Shown here in pieces: positions 18,978 through 28,725 of a stretch of DNA of 64,000 nt. Below the pieces are notes generated by a model that was not told the DNA's origin, did no database searches, and saw only the letters and a list, made by a program, of their open reading frames with translations. Origin of the DNA: Ralstonia insidiosa. GTDB lineage: Bacteria > Pseudomonadota > Gammaproteobacteria > Burkholderiales > Burkholderiaceae. Both the position numbers and the translations under genes were made by a program. Position 1 is the stretch's first letter. Each line of letters opens with the position of its first letter. Where the stretch lies: contig NZ_VZPV01000003.1 of assembly GCF_008801405.1 (NCBI RefSeq), forward strand, positions 186,001-250,000, read 5' to 3'.

Positions 18978-20657
18978 TCAGACGATCGCGGTGGCGCGCG
19001 GCGTTGCGGTGGATGCCGCGTGGCCGCATGCGCGAAGCACGGCAGCCGTCAGCTTGGCAGGGTCGAGCGCGCGCCAGCGTGCGCAGACGTGCTGGTCCGG
19101 GCGGATCAGGTAGGTCGTGCCGGGCCGCGCGTCATAGCGTTGTGCGACAAGGCCATCGACGTCTTCGAGCGCGGTCACGTTGGCCGAAACCGTGCCTTTG
19201 CCACCGGAAGGGAAGATCGCCAGCGTAGGCAGCGGTAGCGCATCCACATGCTCGCCGGCACCGCAGAAGCGCAGCACGGTAAAGCCGTCGCGCATATGGG
19301 AGAGCAGCCAGTCAGCATGGCCATCGGCACTGCGTACCGGCGCGTCCAGAGCGACCGCACCTGGCACCAGCGCGCTGGCGAACGGTGCATCATCAGGTGT
19401 CAGCAGCGGCGAGTCTACGAGCACCGTCGGCATCGACAGCCGCCCGCTGTTGACCAGCGTGCGCGCAAACGGATAGTGCTTGGCCAGCCGCAGCGTGGCA
19501 TCGCGAAAGAGTCGGCTGACGGCGCTCTTTGGAGTGATGAAATCGGTCGAACGCGTGGAGTGACGGATGTTGTCGTCGGCGGCGAATTCGCGCTCGCTTG
19601 CATAGGTGTCGAGCAGCGCGGCGGGGGCGTCGCCATTGAGGACCATGCGCAGCTTCCACGCGAGGTTCTCGGCATCTTGCAGGCCGCTGTTGGCACCACG
19701 CGCGCCGAAGGGCGACACACGATGCGCCGCATCGCCGATGAACAGCACGCGGCCATGGCGGAAGCGGTCCATGCGCTCACATGAGAACGTATAGACGCTG
19801 ACCCATTCCAGTTCAAAGTCGACGCCTTCGCCCAGCAATGCACGCACACGCGGGATGACGCGCTCGGGTTGCTTCTCGGCCACCGGATCAGCGTCCCAGC
19901 CGAGCTGGAAGTCGATGCGCCAGACGTTGTCGGGCTGGTGGTGCAGCAGCACAGACTGGTTCGGGTGGAACGGCGGATCGAACCAGAACCAACGCTCGCT
20001 TGGGAACGGCGCGTCCATGCGCACATCGGCGATCAGGAAGCGATCCTTGAACGTCTGGCCATGCGCTTCCAGGCCCATCATGTGGCGTACCGGGCTGCGC
20101 GAGCCATCGGCGGCGACCACATACTGTGCACGCTGCGTGTAGGTGCCGTCGGGCGTCTCGATGGTGAGCGTCACGCCATCGGCATCCTGCGTGATGCCCG
20201 TCACCTTGTTCTTCCAGCGCAGCGCGATGTTGGGCAGCGCCTGGGCGCGTTCAGCGAGAAAGCCTTCGACGTAGTACTGCTGCAGGTTGATGAACGCGGG
20301 GCGATGGTGGCCGGCTTCGGGCAGCAGGTCGAAGCTGTAGAGCAGTTCGTTCTTGAGGTAGACCTTGCCAACGTTCCAGCTCACGCCCTTGTCGACCATG
20401 CGGTCGCCGCAGCCAAGGCGGTCGAAGATCTCCAGTGAGCGCTTGGAAAAGCAGATGGCACGCGAGCCGGTGGACAGCGTGCAGTCGTCATCCACGACCA
20501 CAACGGGCACGCCCTGCTGCGCCAGGTCGATGGCCGTGGCGAGGCCAACGGGCCCCGCGCCGACGATCACGACGGGGCGGGGCTCGGTCGCCGCGCCAGG
20601 CTGTTGTTCAGCGCACGGCGCGTACGCAAAAACGCGGTTCTGGAAATCGGGGTTCAT
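18978..20657 (-). CDS. FAD-dependent aromatic monooxygenase (MhpA-like)
   Basis: A 559-residue flavoprotein of the PHBH/MhpA class. The FAD-binding GAGPVGLATAIDLAQQG begins near residue 33, the second FAD motif GDAAHRVSPFGARGANSGLQD near residue 300, and a thioredoxin-like C-terminal domain closes the protein. Relatives hydroxylate phenolic rings with NAD(P)H and O2, for example 3-(3-hydroxyphenyl)propionate hydroxylase. The start at 20657 (MNPDFQNRVFAYAP) begins the protein core; the in-frame ATG at 20714 adds 19 unlike residues. It lies between the MBL-fold gene and the DUF2783 gene in one operon. The phenolic substrate is not known. Confidence 0.9.
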   Translation of the reverse strand: MNPDFQNRVFAYAPCAEQQPGAATEPRPVVIVGAGPVGLATAIDLAQQGVPVVVVDDDCTLSTGSRAICFSKRSLEIFDRLGCGDRMVDKGVSWNVGKVYLKNELLYSFDLLPEAGHHRPAFINLQQYYVEGFLAERAQALPNIALRWKNKVTGITQDADGVTLTIETPDGTYTQRAQYVVAADGSRSPVRHMMGLEAHGQTFKDRFLIADVRMDAPFPSERWFWFDPPFHPNQSVLLHHQPDNVWRIDFQLGWDADPVAEKQPERVIPRVRALLGEGVDFELEWVSVYTFSCERMDRFRHGRVLFIGDAAHRVSPFGARGANSGLQDAENLAWKLRMVLNGDAPAALLDTYASEREFAADDNIRHSTRSTDFITPKSAVSRLFRDATLRLAKHYPFARTLVNSGRLSMPTVLVDSPLLTPDDAPFASALVPGAVALDAPVRSADGHADWLLSHMRDGFTVLRFCGAGEHVDALPLPTLAIFPSGGKGTVSANVTALEDVDGLVAQRYDARPGTTYLIRPDQHVCARWRALDPAKLTAAVLRACGHAASTATPRATAIV

Positions 20658-20732
20658 GTCTCGCTCGCACCCGCGACGGTCGTGGCCGTCGCTTTGTTGG
20701 TGGAATCCGTTCACGGCAGAAGTGCTGCTATG

Positions 20733-21692
20733 TCAGTTCTGCAGTGCGGCCCACATTTCCTGATCGCGCTGGGCGGTCCAGATGCGCGGGTGCTTGATGC
20801 CGCTGGCTTCGTCAAAGGCGCGCGTCACGTCAAACGGCAGGCAGTGTTCGTAGATGAAGACGTGGCCGAACTTCGGGTCCATCGCGGCGCGGGTGTGCGC
20901 CATGGCGGCCTTGAGGTCCATCTTCTGCGCCACGGCTTCGCGGCCGCGCTCGAGCAGCGTCGAGACGAAATCGCGGGTGTAGGCGAGGCCCTTGTCGACT
21001 TCGGCGGGGTTGAGCAGCGCCGGGCCGCGGCCGGGCACCAGTTTGTCGGCACCTAGTGCACGCAGCGCATCCAGCGTGGCGGGCCACTCTTCGAGTTGCG
21101 CGTCACCGCAGTAGCAGGCGGCGTCGTATTCAACCAGGTCGCCCGAGAACAGCACCTTCTGCGACGGAATCCACACCACCGTGTCGCCCTTCGTGTGGCC
21201 GGCGCCCAGGTGCAGGATCTTCACTTCCAGCTTGCCGAGGAACAGTGTGAGTTCGCGCTCGAACACCAGCGTCGGCCAGGTCAGGCCAGGCACGGTTTCG
21301 ACACCCGCGAACAGGCGCGGGAAGCGTTCGATTTCCGACTTCATATCCGCCTCACCACGCTCGACGATCATCTCGTACGTGCCGCGGCTGGCGATGATGT
21401 TCTGTGCGCCTTCAGCAAAGTAGGCCGATGCGCCCAGCACGCGCACCGCGTGGTAGTGCGACAGCACTACGTGCTTGATTGGCTTGTCGGTGATGGCGCG
21501 GATGCGTGCGATCAGGTCTTGGGCCATCGCCGGGGTGGCGGTGGTGTCGACGATCAGCACCGAGTCGTCGCCGATGATGACGCCCGAGTTTGGGTCGCCC
21601 TCGGCGGTGTAGGCGTAGGCGTTGGGAGAGAGCTGGGTGAAGGTGACTTGTTTGGCCTCGAGGTCGGCTTGCGAGGCGAAGGCTTTGGCCAT
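20733..21692 (-). CDS. Metallo-beta-lactamase-fold hydrolase with altered metal motif
   Basis: A 319-residue MBL-fold protein, first gene of the monooxygenase/DUF2783 operon. The fold marks are VLIVDTTATP (48-53), the motif region SHYHAVRVLG (78-87), GAGHTKGDTVVW with His and Asp, and LFSGDLVEYDA. The usual HxHxDH motif reads His79-Tyr-His81-Ala-Val83-Arg84, so the Asp and the third His of the second metal site are missing; a single-metal or changed site is expected. Together with a monooxygenase it may hydrolyse a ring-derived ester, lactone or thioester, but this is inferred. Confidence 0.87.
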   Translation of the reverse strand: MAKAFASQADLEAKQVTFTQLSPNAYAYTAEGDPNSGVIIGDDSVLIVDTTATPAMAQDLIARIRAITDKPIKHVVLSHYHAVRVLGASAYFAEGAQNIIASRGTYEMIVERGEADMKSEIERFPRLFAGVETVPGLTWPTLVFERELTLFLGKLEVKILHLGAGHTKGDTVVWIPSQKVLFSGDLVEYDAACYCGDAQLEEWPATLDALRALGADKLVPGRGPALLNPAEVDKGLAYTRDFVSTLLERGREAVAQKMDLKAAMAHTRAAMDPKFGHVFIYEHCLPFDVTRAFDEASGIKHPRIWTAQRDQEMWAALQN

Positions 21693-21862
21693 TCTGTCAC
21701 TCCTGTCGTAGTGAATTACGGTTGGGGGAATTTCTTTCGGTGGCGAAGTTGCCGTGAAAGCGCGGTTGGGGGCACGCAGATGTCAGGCAAGACCGAACGT
21801 TGGCCATCATAGACCGCACGGTTGGGTGGCGCGCCTAGGGTATACGTTGATTATGATTGGAA

Positions 21863-21880
21863 GCATTGTTTCTACAATGC
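21863..21880. promoter_or_regulatory. Palindrome in the MBL / IclR divergent promoter
   Basis: A perfect 7-bp inverted repeat, GCATTGT (21863-21869) and ACAATGC (21874-21880) spaced by four bases. It lies in the AT-rich centre of the 295-bp divergent gap and is a good candidate operator for the IclR protein at 21988. Confidence 0.6.
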
Positions 21881-21987
21881 GTAAAAATTAAAACACCGTT
21901 AGCGGCGGCGGTCCGCATGCTACGCTCGCAGCACTTGTCGCCTCCGGCACCGCCCGGTGCACCCCAACTTGCGCCCCCCACGAGGAC

Positions 21988-22872
21988 ATGGAGACCACTG
22001 AAGTCGAAGACGATCTGCCACCCGATGGCGATGCTGACGATGCGCGCGCAAATCGCGACCGTTCTGGCATCCAGTCCATCGAGGTCGGCACGCAATTGCT
22101 GGTTGCGCTGACGCACGCCATGCGCGCGATGGCGCTGGGTGATCTGGCACGTGCAGCGGGCATGCATCCGTCCAAGGCGCATCGCTATCTGGTGAGCCTG
22201 CAACGCGTGGGTGCTGTCTCGCAAGACCCGCTCACCGGCCGTTATGAGCTTGGGCCCTTTGCGCTGCGTCTGGGGTTGGCGAGTCTGAACCGCACCGATG
22301 CCATCGTCCGCACACGGCCTTTGCTGGCTGGCATGCGTGACCAGACCGGCCACACCATCGGCATTGCTGTGTGGAGCGATCGCGGCCCAACCGTCGTGCA
22401 CTGGGAAAAGGCCGGTGGCGCACCTGGGGTGAACCTGCGCATCGGTGACGTCATGCCGATGCTCAATTCCGCGACTGGGCGCCTGTTCGGTGCGTATCTG
22501 CCGATCGAGCAGACACTGCCGCTGGTCGAGCGCGAACTGCACGAGCGCGCCAGCGATGATCTGCCGGGCCTGCCGCGCTCGCTGACGGACTACTACCGTT
22601 TATGCGAAGACATTCGCCGGGAAGGCGCGTCGTGGGTCTCGGGCAGCCTGTTGCCCGGGGTGAGCGCGCTGTCATTACCGGTGTTTGGCGAGCGTGGGCA
22701 ACTGGAGCTGGTACTCATCGCGCTGAACCTGCAGCCGCTCTTTCATGCGGAACGCGGCGGCGAACTGGAAGCCACGCTGCGGGCCTTCGTGACACAGCTT
22801 TCTGCCATGCTGCGGGTGCCGGCACCGGAACCGGCCAAGGCGGGCGCCCGTCGAGCCCGTGCGACGCGTTAG
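21988..22872 (+). CDS. IclR-family transcriptional regulator
   Basis: A 294-residue IclR-family regulator. A winged helix-turn-helix (about residues 35-95, MALGDLARAAGMHPSKAHRYL) is followed by the effector-binding domain (about 110-275; TIGIAVWSDRGPTVVHWEK, LNSATGRLFGAYL). It has an acidic N-terminal extension and a basic Arg-rich tail. The start has GAGGA 5 bases upstream. It faces the MBL-monooxygenase operon and is followed by the ABC transporter genes in the same direction, so it probably controls both. The effector is likely the aromatic substrate of the monooxygenase. Confidence 0.88.
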   Translation: METTEVEDDLPPDGDADDARANRDRSGIQSIEVGTQLLVALTHAMRAMALGDLARAAGMHPSKAHRYLVSLQRVGAVSQDPLTGRYELGPFALRLGLASLNRTDAIVRTRPLLAGMRDQTGHTIGIAVWSDRGPTVVHWEKAGGAPGVNLRIGDVMPMLNSATGRLFGAYLPIEQTLPLVERELHERASDDLPGLPRSLTDYYRLCEDIRREGASWVSGSLLPGVSALSLPVFGERGQLELVLIALNLQPLFHAERGGELEATLRAFVTQLSAMLRVPAPEPAKAGARRARATR

Positions 22873-22997
22873 CGGTTCTTAGGGTTCTCGCCAATTTTAT
22901 CCTTTCGTAAGAAATTTACTATCTCGTAACTCGTGGCGCCCCCTCGCGCTTTTTGTGCTTCCACGCGAATCCCACGACTACAAGAACGAGGAGACTC

Positions 22998-24050
22998 ATG
23001 GACTTGTCGATTGCCGCCATCCTGGCGCAGGACGGCGTGACATCAGGCGCGATCTACGCGCTCCTGGCATTGGCGCTCGTGCTGGTGTTTTCGGTCACGC
23101 GTGTGATCTTCATCCCGCAGGGGGAGTTCGTCGCCTATGGCGCGCTCACGCTGGCAGCCATTCAGGCCAACAAGGCGCCGCTATCGGCGTCGATGCTGGT
23201 TGCCCTTGGCGTGCTGACCTTCCTCGTCGAGATGGGCCGCACGCTGCTGCAGCCCGAGTTGCGCTTGCATGCGTTGCGCACGGGCGCCATCTACGCGGGC
23301 AAGTACCTTGTCTTTCCGCTGGCGGTGTACGCCGCGGCCAGCATGCTCGCGCCGATGACGCTGCCAATGGCCGTACAGGTGGCGCTCGCACTGCTGATCG
23401 TCATTCCGATGGGGCCGATGATCTACCGCCTGGCCTACGAGCCCCTGGCCGAAGCGAGCACGCTGGTGCTGCTGATCGTCTCGGTGGGCGTGCACTTTGC
23501 GATGGTGGGGCTGGGCCTCGTGATGTTCGGCGCAGAAGGCTCGCGCACCGATGCGTTTTCCGACGCGCGCTTTGATCTGGGCGCGCTCTCGGTGTCGGGC
23601 CAGAGCCTGTGGGTGGTAGCGGTGTCGGTGCTGATGATTGTGGCGCTGTACTTCTACTTTGGTCGTACGGTGTCAGGCAAGGCGCTTCGCGCCACGGCGG
23701 TGAACCGCCTCGGTGCACGTCTCGTCGGTATCGGCACTACGCAAGCCGGGCGCTTGGCCTTTACGCTGGCCGCGGCGCTGGGCGCGCTGTGCGGCATCCT
23801 GATCGCGCCCCTCACCACGGTGTACTACGAATCCGGTTTCCTGATCGGCCTGAAGGGTTTCGTGGGGGCCATCGTCGGGGGGCTGGTCAGCTATCCGGTG
23901 GCTGCCCTGGGCGCGCTGCTGGTGGGGCTGCTGGAGTCGTATTCATCGTTCTGGGCGTCGGCGTTCAAGGAGGTGATCGTATTCACGCTCATCATCCCGG
24001 TGCTGCTGTGGCGGTCGCTCACCACCAAGCACGTCGAAGAAGAGGAATAA
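22998..24050 (+). CDS. Branched-chain-type ABC transporter permease (LivH family)
   Basis: A 350-residue inner-membrane permease of the HAAT family (LivH). Hydrophobic helices run along the whole length; typical segments are [38 protein letters not shown] and the C-terminal [13 protein letters not shown]. It is longer than E. coli LivH (308) owing to extra helices after residue 70. The ATG at 22998 has GAGGAG upstream. It is followed by the LivM-LivG fusion (4-bp gap) and livF. In Burkholderiales such systems often import aromatic acids rather than amino acids, which fits the neighbouring monooxygenase. Confidence 0.9.
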   Translation: MDLSIAAILAQDGVTSGAIYALLALALVLVFSVTRVIFIPQGEFVAYGALTLAAIQANKAPLSASMLVALGVLTFLVEMGRTLLQPELRLHALRTGAIYAGKYLVFPLAVYAAASMLAPMTLPMAVQVALALLIVIPMGPMIYRLAYEPLAEASTLVLLIVSVGVHFAMVGLGLVMFGAEGSRTDAFSDARFDLGALSVSGQSLWVVAVSVLMIVALYFYFGRTVSGKALRATAVNRLGARLVGIGTTQAGRLAFTLAAALGALCGILIAPLTTVYYESGFLIGLKGFVGAIVGGLVSYPVAALGALLVGLLESYSSFWASAFKEVIVFTLIIPVLLWRSLTTKHVEEEE

Positions 24051-24054
24051 GCCG

Positions 24055-25881
24055 ATGAACACGCTCACCAAATCTTCTGACCAGACCGGCCAGCGCGGCT
24101 GGTTCTCGCGTAACCGCGTGTTGACGGCTCTCTTCGTGATCGTGCTGGCGCTGGTGCCGGTGGTGCCGACGCCCGAGTTCTGGATCACGCTGTTGAATTA
24201 CATCGGGCTCTATAGCCTTGTCGCGCTGGGTCTTGTGCTGCTCACGGGTGTGGGCGGGCTGACCTCGTTTGGGCAGGCGGCGTTTGTTGGCCTGGGTGCA
24301 TACAGCACCGCCTATTTGACGACGCAGTACGGGCTGTCTCCGTGGCTCGGCTTGCTCGCCGGGCTGGTCATCACGATGGTCTGCGCTTATGTGATCGGAC
24401 TCATCACGATGCGCATGTCGGGCCACTACCTGCCGCTGGCGACGATTGCCTGGGGCCTTTCGTTGTTCTTCCTGTTCGGCAATCTGGAGTTTCTGGGCAA
24501 GTACGACGGGCTGAACGGCATTCCCGTGCTGAACGTGCTTGGCAAGCCTTTGCAGACCGGGCGCGAGATGTTCTACCTGATCTGGGCCGTGGTGGTGGTG
24601 GCCGTGCTGGCGGTGCAGAACCTGCTGAACTCGCGCCCAGGCCGCGCCATCCGCGCACTCAAGGGCGGCGGCACGATGGCCGAGGCGATGGGCGTGAACA
24701 CGGCGTGGATGAAGGTGGTGATCTTCGTGTTTGCGGCCGTGCTGGCGTGCATCTCGGGCTTTCTCTATGCGCACTTGCAGCGCGCGGTCAACCCGACGCC
24801 GTTTGGCCTGAATTACGGCATCGAATATCTGTTCATGGCGGTGGTCGGTGGCGTGGGCCATGTGTGGGGTGCGGTGCTGGGCGCGGGCTTGCTGACCATC
24901 CTGAAGGACAGCCTGCAGAGCATCCTGCCGAAGCTGCTGGGCTCCAACGGCAACTTCGAGATCATCGTGTTCGGTGTGCTGCTGGTGCTGTTGTTGCAGC
25001 ACGCGCGCGATGGCGTATGGCCCTTCATCCGCAAGCTGTTTCCGTCGGCACCGACGGCCCGCGCGCCGGAAGATGCGCCCGCGCTCAAGCAGCGCGAGAA
25101 ACCGCAGGCTGGCGAGTTGATCCTTGACGTGCGTGCTGCACGCAAGGAGTTTGGTGGCTTGGTGGCGGTGAACGACGTCAGCTTCCAGGTGAAAGCCGGC
25201 GAGATCATCGGTCTGATCGGCCCCAACGGCGCCGGCAAATCGACCACCTTCAACCTCGTCACCGGCGTGCTGCCGGTCACGCGCGGCGAGGTGCTTTACC
25301 GAGGCGAGCAGATCAGCGGTAAGCCCTCGCGCGAGATCGTCAAGCGCGGCATCGGCCGGACTTTCCAGCACGTGCAACTGCTGTCGGGTATGACGGTGCT
25401 GGAGAACGTGGCCATCGGTGCCCACCTGCGTGGCGATTTTGCGGCGCAGGGCGGGGTGCTCGCCAGCGTGGTGCGCATGAATCAAGCGGAAGAGCAAAAG
25501 CTGCTGTTCGAGGCACGCCGCCAGCTGGAACGCGTTGGCCTGGCCGATTGCATGTATCAGGAAGCCGGCAGCCTGGCGCTTGGCCAGCAACGGATTCTGG
25601 AAATCGCCCGTGCGCTGTGCTGCGACCCGGCACTGCTGTTGCTGGACGAACCCGCCGCCGGCCTACGTTACAAGGAGAAGCAGGCCCTGGCCGCGCTGCT
25701 CACCAAGCTCAAGGCCGAAGGCATGAGCGTGCTACTGGTCGAGCACGACATGGATTTCGTCATGAACCTGACCGATCGGCTTGTCGTGATGGAATTCGGC
25801 ACCAAGATCGCCGAAGGTTTGCCGCAGGAAGTGCAGCAGAACCCGGCCGTGCTGGAAGCCTATCTGGGCGGCGTGGAATAA
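24055..25881 (+). CDS. Fused ABC transporter permease (LivM) and ATPase (LivG)
   Basis: A 608-residue single polypeptide joining two usually separate subunits. Residues 1-330 form the LivM-type permease ([51 protein letters not shown]). A Pro/Ala/Arg-rich linker covers about 330-355, then comes a LivG ATPase with Walker [10 protein letters not shown] (near 388), the signature [15 protein letters not shown] and Walker [12 protein letters not shown]. No stop or frameshift lies at the junction, so the fusion is real. ATP hydrolysis by this half and by LivF would drive import. The gene is followed by livF 11 bp later. Confidence 0.93.
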   Translation: MNTLTKSSDQTGQRGWFSRNRVLTALFVIVLALVPVVPTPEFWITLLNYIGLYSLVALGLVLLTGVGGLTSFGQAAFVGLGAYSTAYLTTQYGLSPWLGLLAGLVITMVCAYVIGLITMRMSGHYLPLATIAWGLSLFFLFGNLEFLGKYDGLNGIPVLNVLGKPLQTGREMFYLIWAVVVVAVLAVQNLLNSRPGRAIRALKGGGTMAEAMGVNTAWMKVVIFVFAAVLACISGFLYAHLQRAVNPTPFGLNYGIEYLFMAVVGGVGHVWGAVLGAGLLTILKDSLQSILPKLLGSNGNFEIIVFGVLLVLLLQHARDGVWPFIRKLFPSAPTARAPEDAPALKQREKPQAGELILDVRAARKEFGGLVAVNDVSFQVKAGEIIGLIGPNGAGKSTTFNLVTGVLPVTRGEVLYRGEQISGKPSREIVKRGIGRTFQHVQLLSGMTVLENVAIGAHLRGDFAAQGGVLASVVRMNQAEEQKLLFEARRQLERVGLADCMYQEAGSLALGQQRILEIARALCCDPALLLLDEPAAGLRYKEKQALAALLTKLKAEGMSVLLVEHDMDFVMNLTDRLVVMEFGTKIAEGLPQEVQQNPAVLEAYLGGVE

Positions 25882-25892
25882 GGAGAGGGCGC

Positions 25893-26636
25893 ATGTCGAT
25901 CATTCTCGAAGTGAAGGACCTGCATGTCCGCTACGGCAAGGTGGAAGCGCTGCACGGCGCCAACTTGAAGGTGGAGACCGGGCAGATCGTCACCGTCATC
26001 GGCCCGAACGGCGCGGGCAAGTCGACCATGCTGGGCGCCATCATGGGCGCGCTGCCGACCACCGGTTCGGCCAATGGCGTGGTCTCGTATCTCGGTCACA
26101 ACCTGACCGGGCTGCCAGTGGAAAAGCGTGTGGCGCGCGGCATGTGCCTGGTGCCGGAAAAGCGCGAGCTGTTCGCCACCATGAGCGTGGAAGACAACCT
26201 CGTGCTCGGCGCCTACCGTCGCAAGCGCGCGGGTGAGCGCAACTATCTGGACCAGATGGACGTGGTCTACGACCTGTTCCCGCGCCTGAAGGAGCGTCGC
26301 GTGCAGGAAGCCGGCACGCTCTCCGGCGGCGAGCGGCAGATGCTGGCCGTGGGCCGTGCGTTGATGGCCAAACCGCAGTTGCTGATGCTGGACGAGCCGA
26401 GTCTTGGCCTAGCGCCGCTGATCGTGAAAGAGATCTTCCACATCATCAGTGACCTGCGCAAAACCGGCGTGGCGACGCTGCTGATCGAACAGAACGCGCG
26501 CGCCGCCCTGCAGGTGGCCGACTACGGCTATGTGCTGGAAACCGGGGACATGACGCTCGAAGGCCCAGCGCAGGAACTGGCCGTCAACCCGCGCGTGATC
26601 GAGACCTACCTGGGCCTGGCAAAGAAGGCAGCCTGA
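25893..26636 (+). CDS. Branched-chain-type ABC transporter ATP-binding protein (LivF family)
   Basis: A 247-residue ATPase with Walker [10 protein letters not shown] (near residue 37), signature LSGGERQML and Walker [14 protein letters not shown], the form typical of LivF. The start at 25893 has AGGAGA 8 bases upstream. It pairs with the ATPase half of the preceding LivM-LivG fusion. No periplasmic substrate-binding protein gene is found between this gene and the operon start; it must be elsewhere. Confidence 0.93.
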   Translation: MSIILEVKDLHVRYGKVEALHGANLKVETGQIVTVIGPNGAGKSTMLGAIMGALPTTGSANGVVSYLGHNLTGLPVEKRVARGMCLVPEKRELFATMSVEDNLVLGAYRRKRAGERNYLDQMDVVYDLFPRLKERRVQEAGTLSGGERQMLAVGRALMAKPQLLMLDEPSLGLAPLIVKEIFHIISDLRKTGVATLLIEQNARAALQVADYGYVLETGDMTLEGPAQELAVNPRVIETYLGLAKKAA

Positions 26637-26654
26637 GTGCTGCCGGGCGCGGGA

Positions 26655-26996
26655 TCAATCGTCGTAGTCGTCGCGACGATGGTGCTTGCGCCATTCGCGC
26701 TCACGCCAGCGCTGCTCGCGCCACTGCTGTTCCTGCCATGCGCGGGCACGCGGGTCTTCGTAGTAGCCGGGCGGCGCAACCACCACCGGCTGCGGTGCAA
26801 CATAGACAGGCGGCGCGTAGTAAGCGGGCGGCGGAGGCGGTGCGTAGACGGGGGCAGGCGCATAGACCGGCGCAGGCGCGACATACACCGGTCCCGGCAC
26901 ACCAATGCCGATATCAACATTCACTCGGGCCAGGGCAGCCTGGGACGACAGCGCCGCAATGGCGGCCAGCGCGCACAGCGCTAGGTTCTTTTGCAT
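26655..26996 (-). CDS. Small secreted Pro/Tyr/Val-rich protein with basic tail
   Basis: A 113-residue protein with a clear signal peptide (MQKNLALCALAAIAALSSQAALA). The mature part begins RVNVDIGIGVP, then has repeats of the VYAPAPVYAPP type (about residues 35-75), and ends in an Arg/Trp/Glu-rich segment (WREQRWREREWRKHHRRDD). Similar short repeats occur in envelope or cell-surface proteins of Burkholderiales with no proven function. It is a stand-alone gene, converging with livF over an 18-bp gap. Confidence 0.75.
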   Translation of the reverse strand: MQKNLALCALAAIAALSSQAALARVNVDIGIGVPGPVYVAPAPVYAPAPVYAPPPPPAYYAPPVYVAPQPVVVAPPGYYEDPRARAWQEQQWREQRWREREWRKHHRRDDYDD

Positions 26997-27101
26997 GATG
27001 GAAATCCTCGCTACGGCCGCACTGTAGTGGAACGGGGCGTGCGCAGTCTTACAGAAGATATACGGGTGTTACGAATTGTAATGGAGTGATGCGGCGAGCG
27101 C

Positions 27102-27611
27102 TCAGCGCAATGGGCGTTCCATCAGCTCAGCGTCGTCGCCGTAGACGCTGCGCAGCGCCGTCAACTGCGTGCTTTCCATGTGGGTGGACTGGTAGCCGAG
27201 GCGGCGCCAGAAGGCATCGGCACCTTGCACTGCCACCAGCCGCGATTGGCGCAGGCCCTGTGCCCGGGCGCTGGCGCACGCGGTTGCGTACAGTCGCTCG
27301 CCCAGGCGCTGGCCGCGGCCTGCCGGCGCAATGGCCATGTCATGCACGAACCAGAGTACGTCCGCTGCATCTGTCGCCGGCAGGGGGACGTGCAGTTTGG
27401 GTGGCGCCCATGCATGCCACGCATGCGAGAGCAGGTAGCCGACCACCGCGGCGCCATCCAGCGCGACCAGGCACATGGCCGGGCTGCGTGCCCAGCGGCT
27501 GGCAAGCGCATCGCCGGATTCCAGGAACCCATCGCCGTAACACGCCTGCTGCACGGCCAGAATGCCAGGCAGATCGGTATCGGCAACAGGTCGGATGATG
27601 AGGTCGGACAT
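27102..27611 (-). CDS. GNAT-family N-acetyltransferase
   Basis: A 169-residue GNAT protein with the acetyl-CoA-binding motif A (VHDMAIAPAGRGQRLGERLYATA, about residues 90-113) and a C-terminal FWRRLGYQ segment. It transfers an acetyl group from acetyl-CoA to an unknown small molecule or protein amine. The start at 27611 (MSDLIIRPV) gives the usual N-terminal strand; an ATG three codons upstream is also possible. It is divergent from the D-amino acid aminotransferase gene. Confidence 0.82.
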   Translation of the reverse strand: MSDLIIRPVADTDLPGILAVQQACYGDGFLESGDALASRWARSPAMCLVALDGAAVVGYLLSHAWHAWAPPKLHVPLPATDAADVLWFVHDMAIAPAGRGQRLGERLYATACASARAQGLRQSRLVAVQGADAFWRRLGYQSTHMESTQLTALRSVYGDDAELMERPLR

Positions 27612-27787
27612 GGCGGGCAAGGGTGGCGGGAAGCCTCCGGAAAACCCGCAAGTCTACCGGACGGTCCCGGCGCCTCATGCCGTTTGCGCATAACCCGGGC
27701 GCACAACGCTATTCGCGGTGCAGTCCACGTATCCTTTGGATTCCTTGGCAGGGCAGTCCCGCCCGCCTCGAATCTCTCCCGCCCAGC

Positions 27788-28660
27788 ATGTCCCGAATCG
27801 TCTTCCTGAACGGCCAATATGTGCCCGCCGCCGAAGCCACCGTCTCCATCATGGACCGTGGCTTCACCTTTGCCGATGGCATTTACGAAGTGACCGCCGT
27901 GGCGCGCGGCAAGCTCGTCGACAGCGATGCGCACCTCGCGCGCCTGACGCGCTCGCTGTCTGCCATCGACATCGAGAACCCATACAGCGAAGCCGAATGG
28001 ACGCGCGTGTGCGAAGAACTGGTGGCGCGCAACGGCCTGGAAGAGGGTGTCGTCTACATGCAGGTCACGCGTGGCGTGGCCGAGCGCGACTTTGGCATTC
28101 CTGCGCAAATCACGCCGACAGCCGTGGCCTTCACGCAGGTCAAGACCATTGTCGACAGCCCGCTTGCACGCAAGGGCGCGACCGTTGTGACGGTGCCCGA
28201 CCTGCGCTGGAAGCGTTGCGATATCAAGAGTGTCGGTCTGCTGCCGCAGGTGATGGCCAAGCAGATGGCCGCCGCCGCGGGCGCGAACGAGGCCTGGATG
28301 ACCGATGGCGACCGTGTGACCGAAGGCGCGTCGTCCACCGCCTTCATCATCACGGCAGACAAGCGACTGATTACGCGCCCGCTGTCGAACGCTGTACTGC
28401 CGGGCATCACGCGTGTGTCGATCCTGGCGCTGGCGCGCGAGCATGGTCTGACGCTGGAGGAGCGCACCTTCACCGTGCAGGAAGCCCAACAGGCGGCCGA
28501 GGCGTTTTACACCAGCGCATCAACGTTTGTGATGCCCGTGGCGGCCATTGACGGTGTGAAGATCGGGAATGGCCAGCCCGGCCCGCTGACGCAGGCATTG
28601 CGCGCGCTGTATCTGCGGTTTGCCGGTATTGACGCTGCCGAACCGGTCGACCAGATGTGA
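27788..28660 (+). CDS. D-amino acid aminotransferase (fold-type IV PLP enzyme)
   Basis: A 290-residue class IV aminotransferase of the Dat type. It opens MSRIVFLNGQYVPAAEATVSIMDRGF, has the PLP lysine in RCDIKSVGLLPQVMAKQ (near residue 145) and the phosphate-binding EGASSTAFII segment. It likely interconverts D-alanine and D-glutamate (through 2-oxo acids), supplying D-glutamate for peptidoglycan. A branched-chain or aminodeoxychorismate lyase role is less likely given the overall pattern. No strong Shine-Dalgarno precedes 27788, but the conserved N-terminus fixes it. Confidence 0.87.
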   Translation: MSRIVFLNGQYVPAAEATVSIMDRGFTFADGIYEVTAVARGKLVDSDAHLARLTRSLSAIDIENPYSEAEWTRVCEELVARNGLEEGVVYMQVTRGVAERDFGIPAQITPTAVAFTQVKTIVDSPLARKGATVVTVPDLRWKRCDIKSVGLLPQVMAKQMAAAAGANEAWMTDGDRVTEGASSTAFIITADKRLITRPLSNAVLPGITRVSILALAREHGLTLEERTFTVQEAQQAAEAFYTSASTFVMPVAAIDGVKIGNGQPGPLTQALRALYLRFAGIDAAEPVDQM

Positions 28661-28725
28661 CGAGAACGGTTGAGCCTACGCGGTAGAATCGCTCGCTCAG
28701 TTTTTGCAGCAAGGCGAGACCACCC

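Noticed and set aside
24019..25590. A 523-codon minus-strand frame over the LivM-LivG fusion
   Set aside because: His/Arg/Gln-rich sequence without domains, antisense to the transporter; not a gene.
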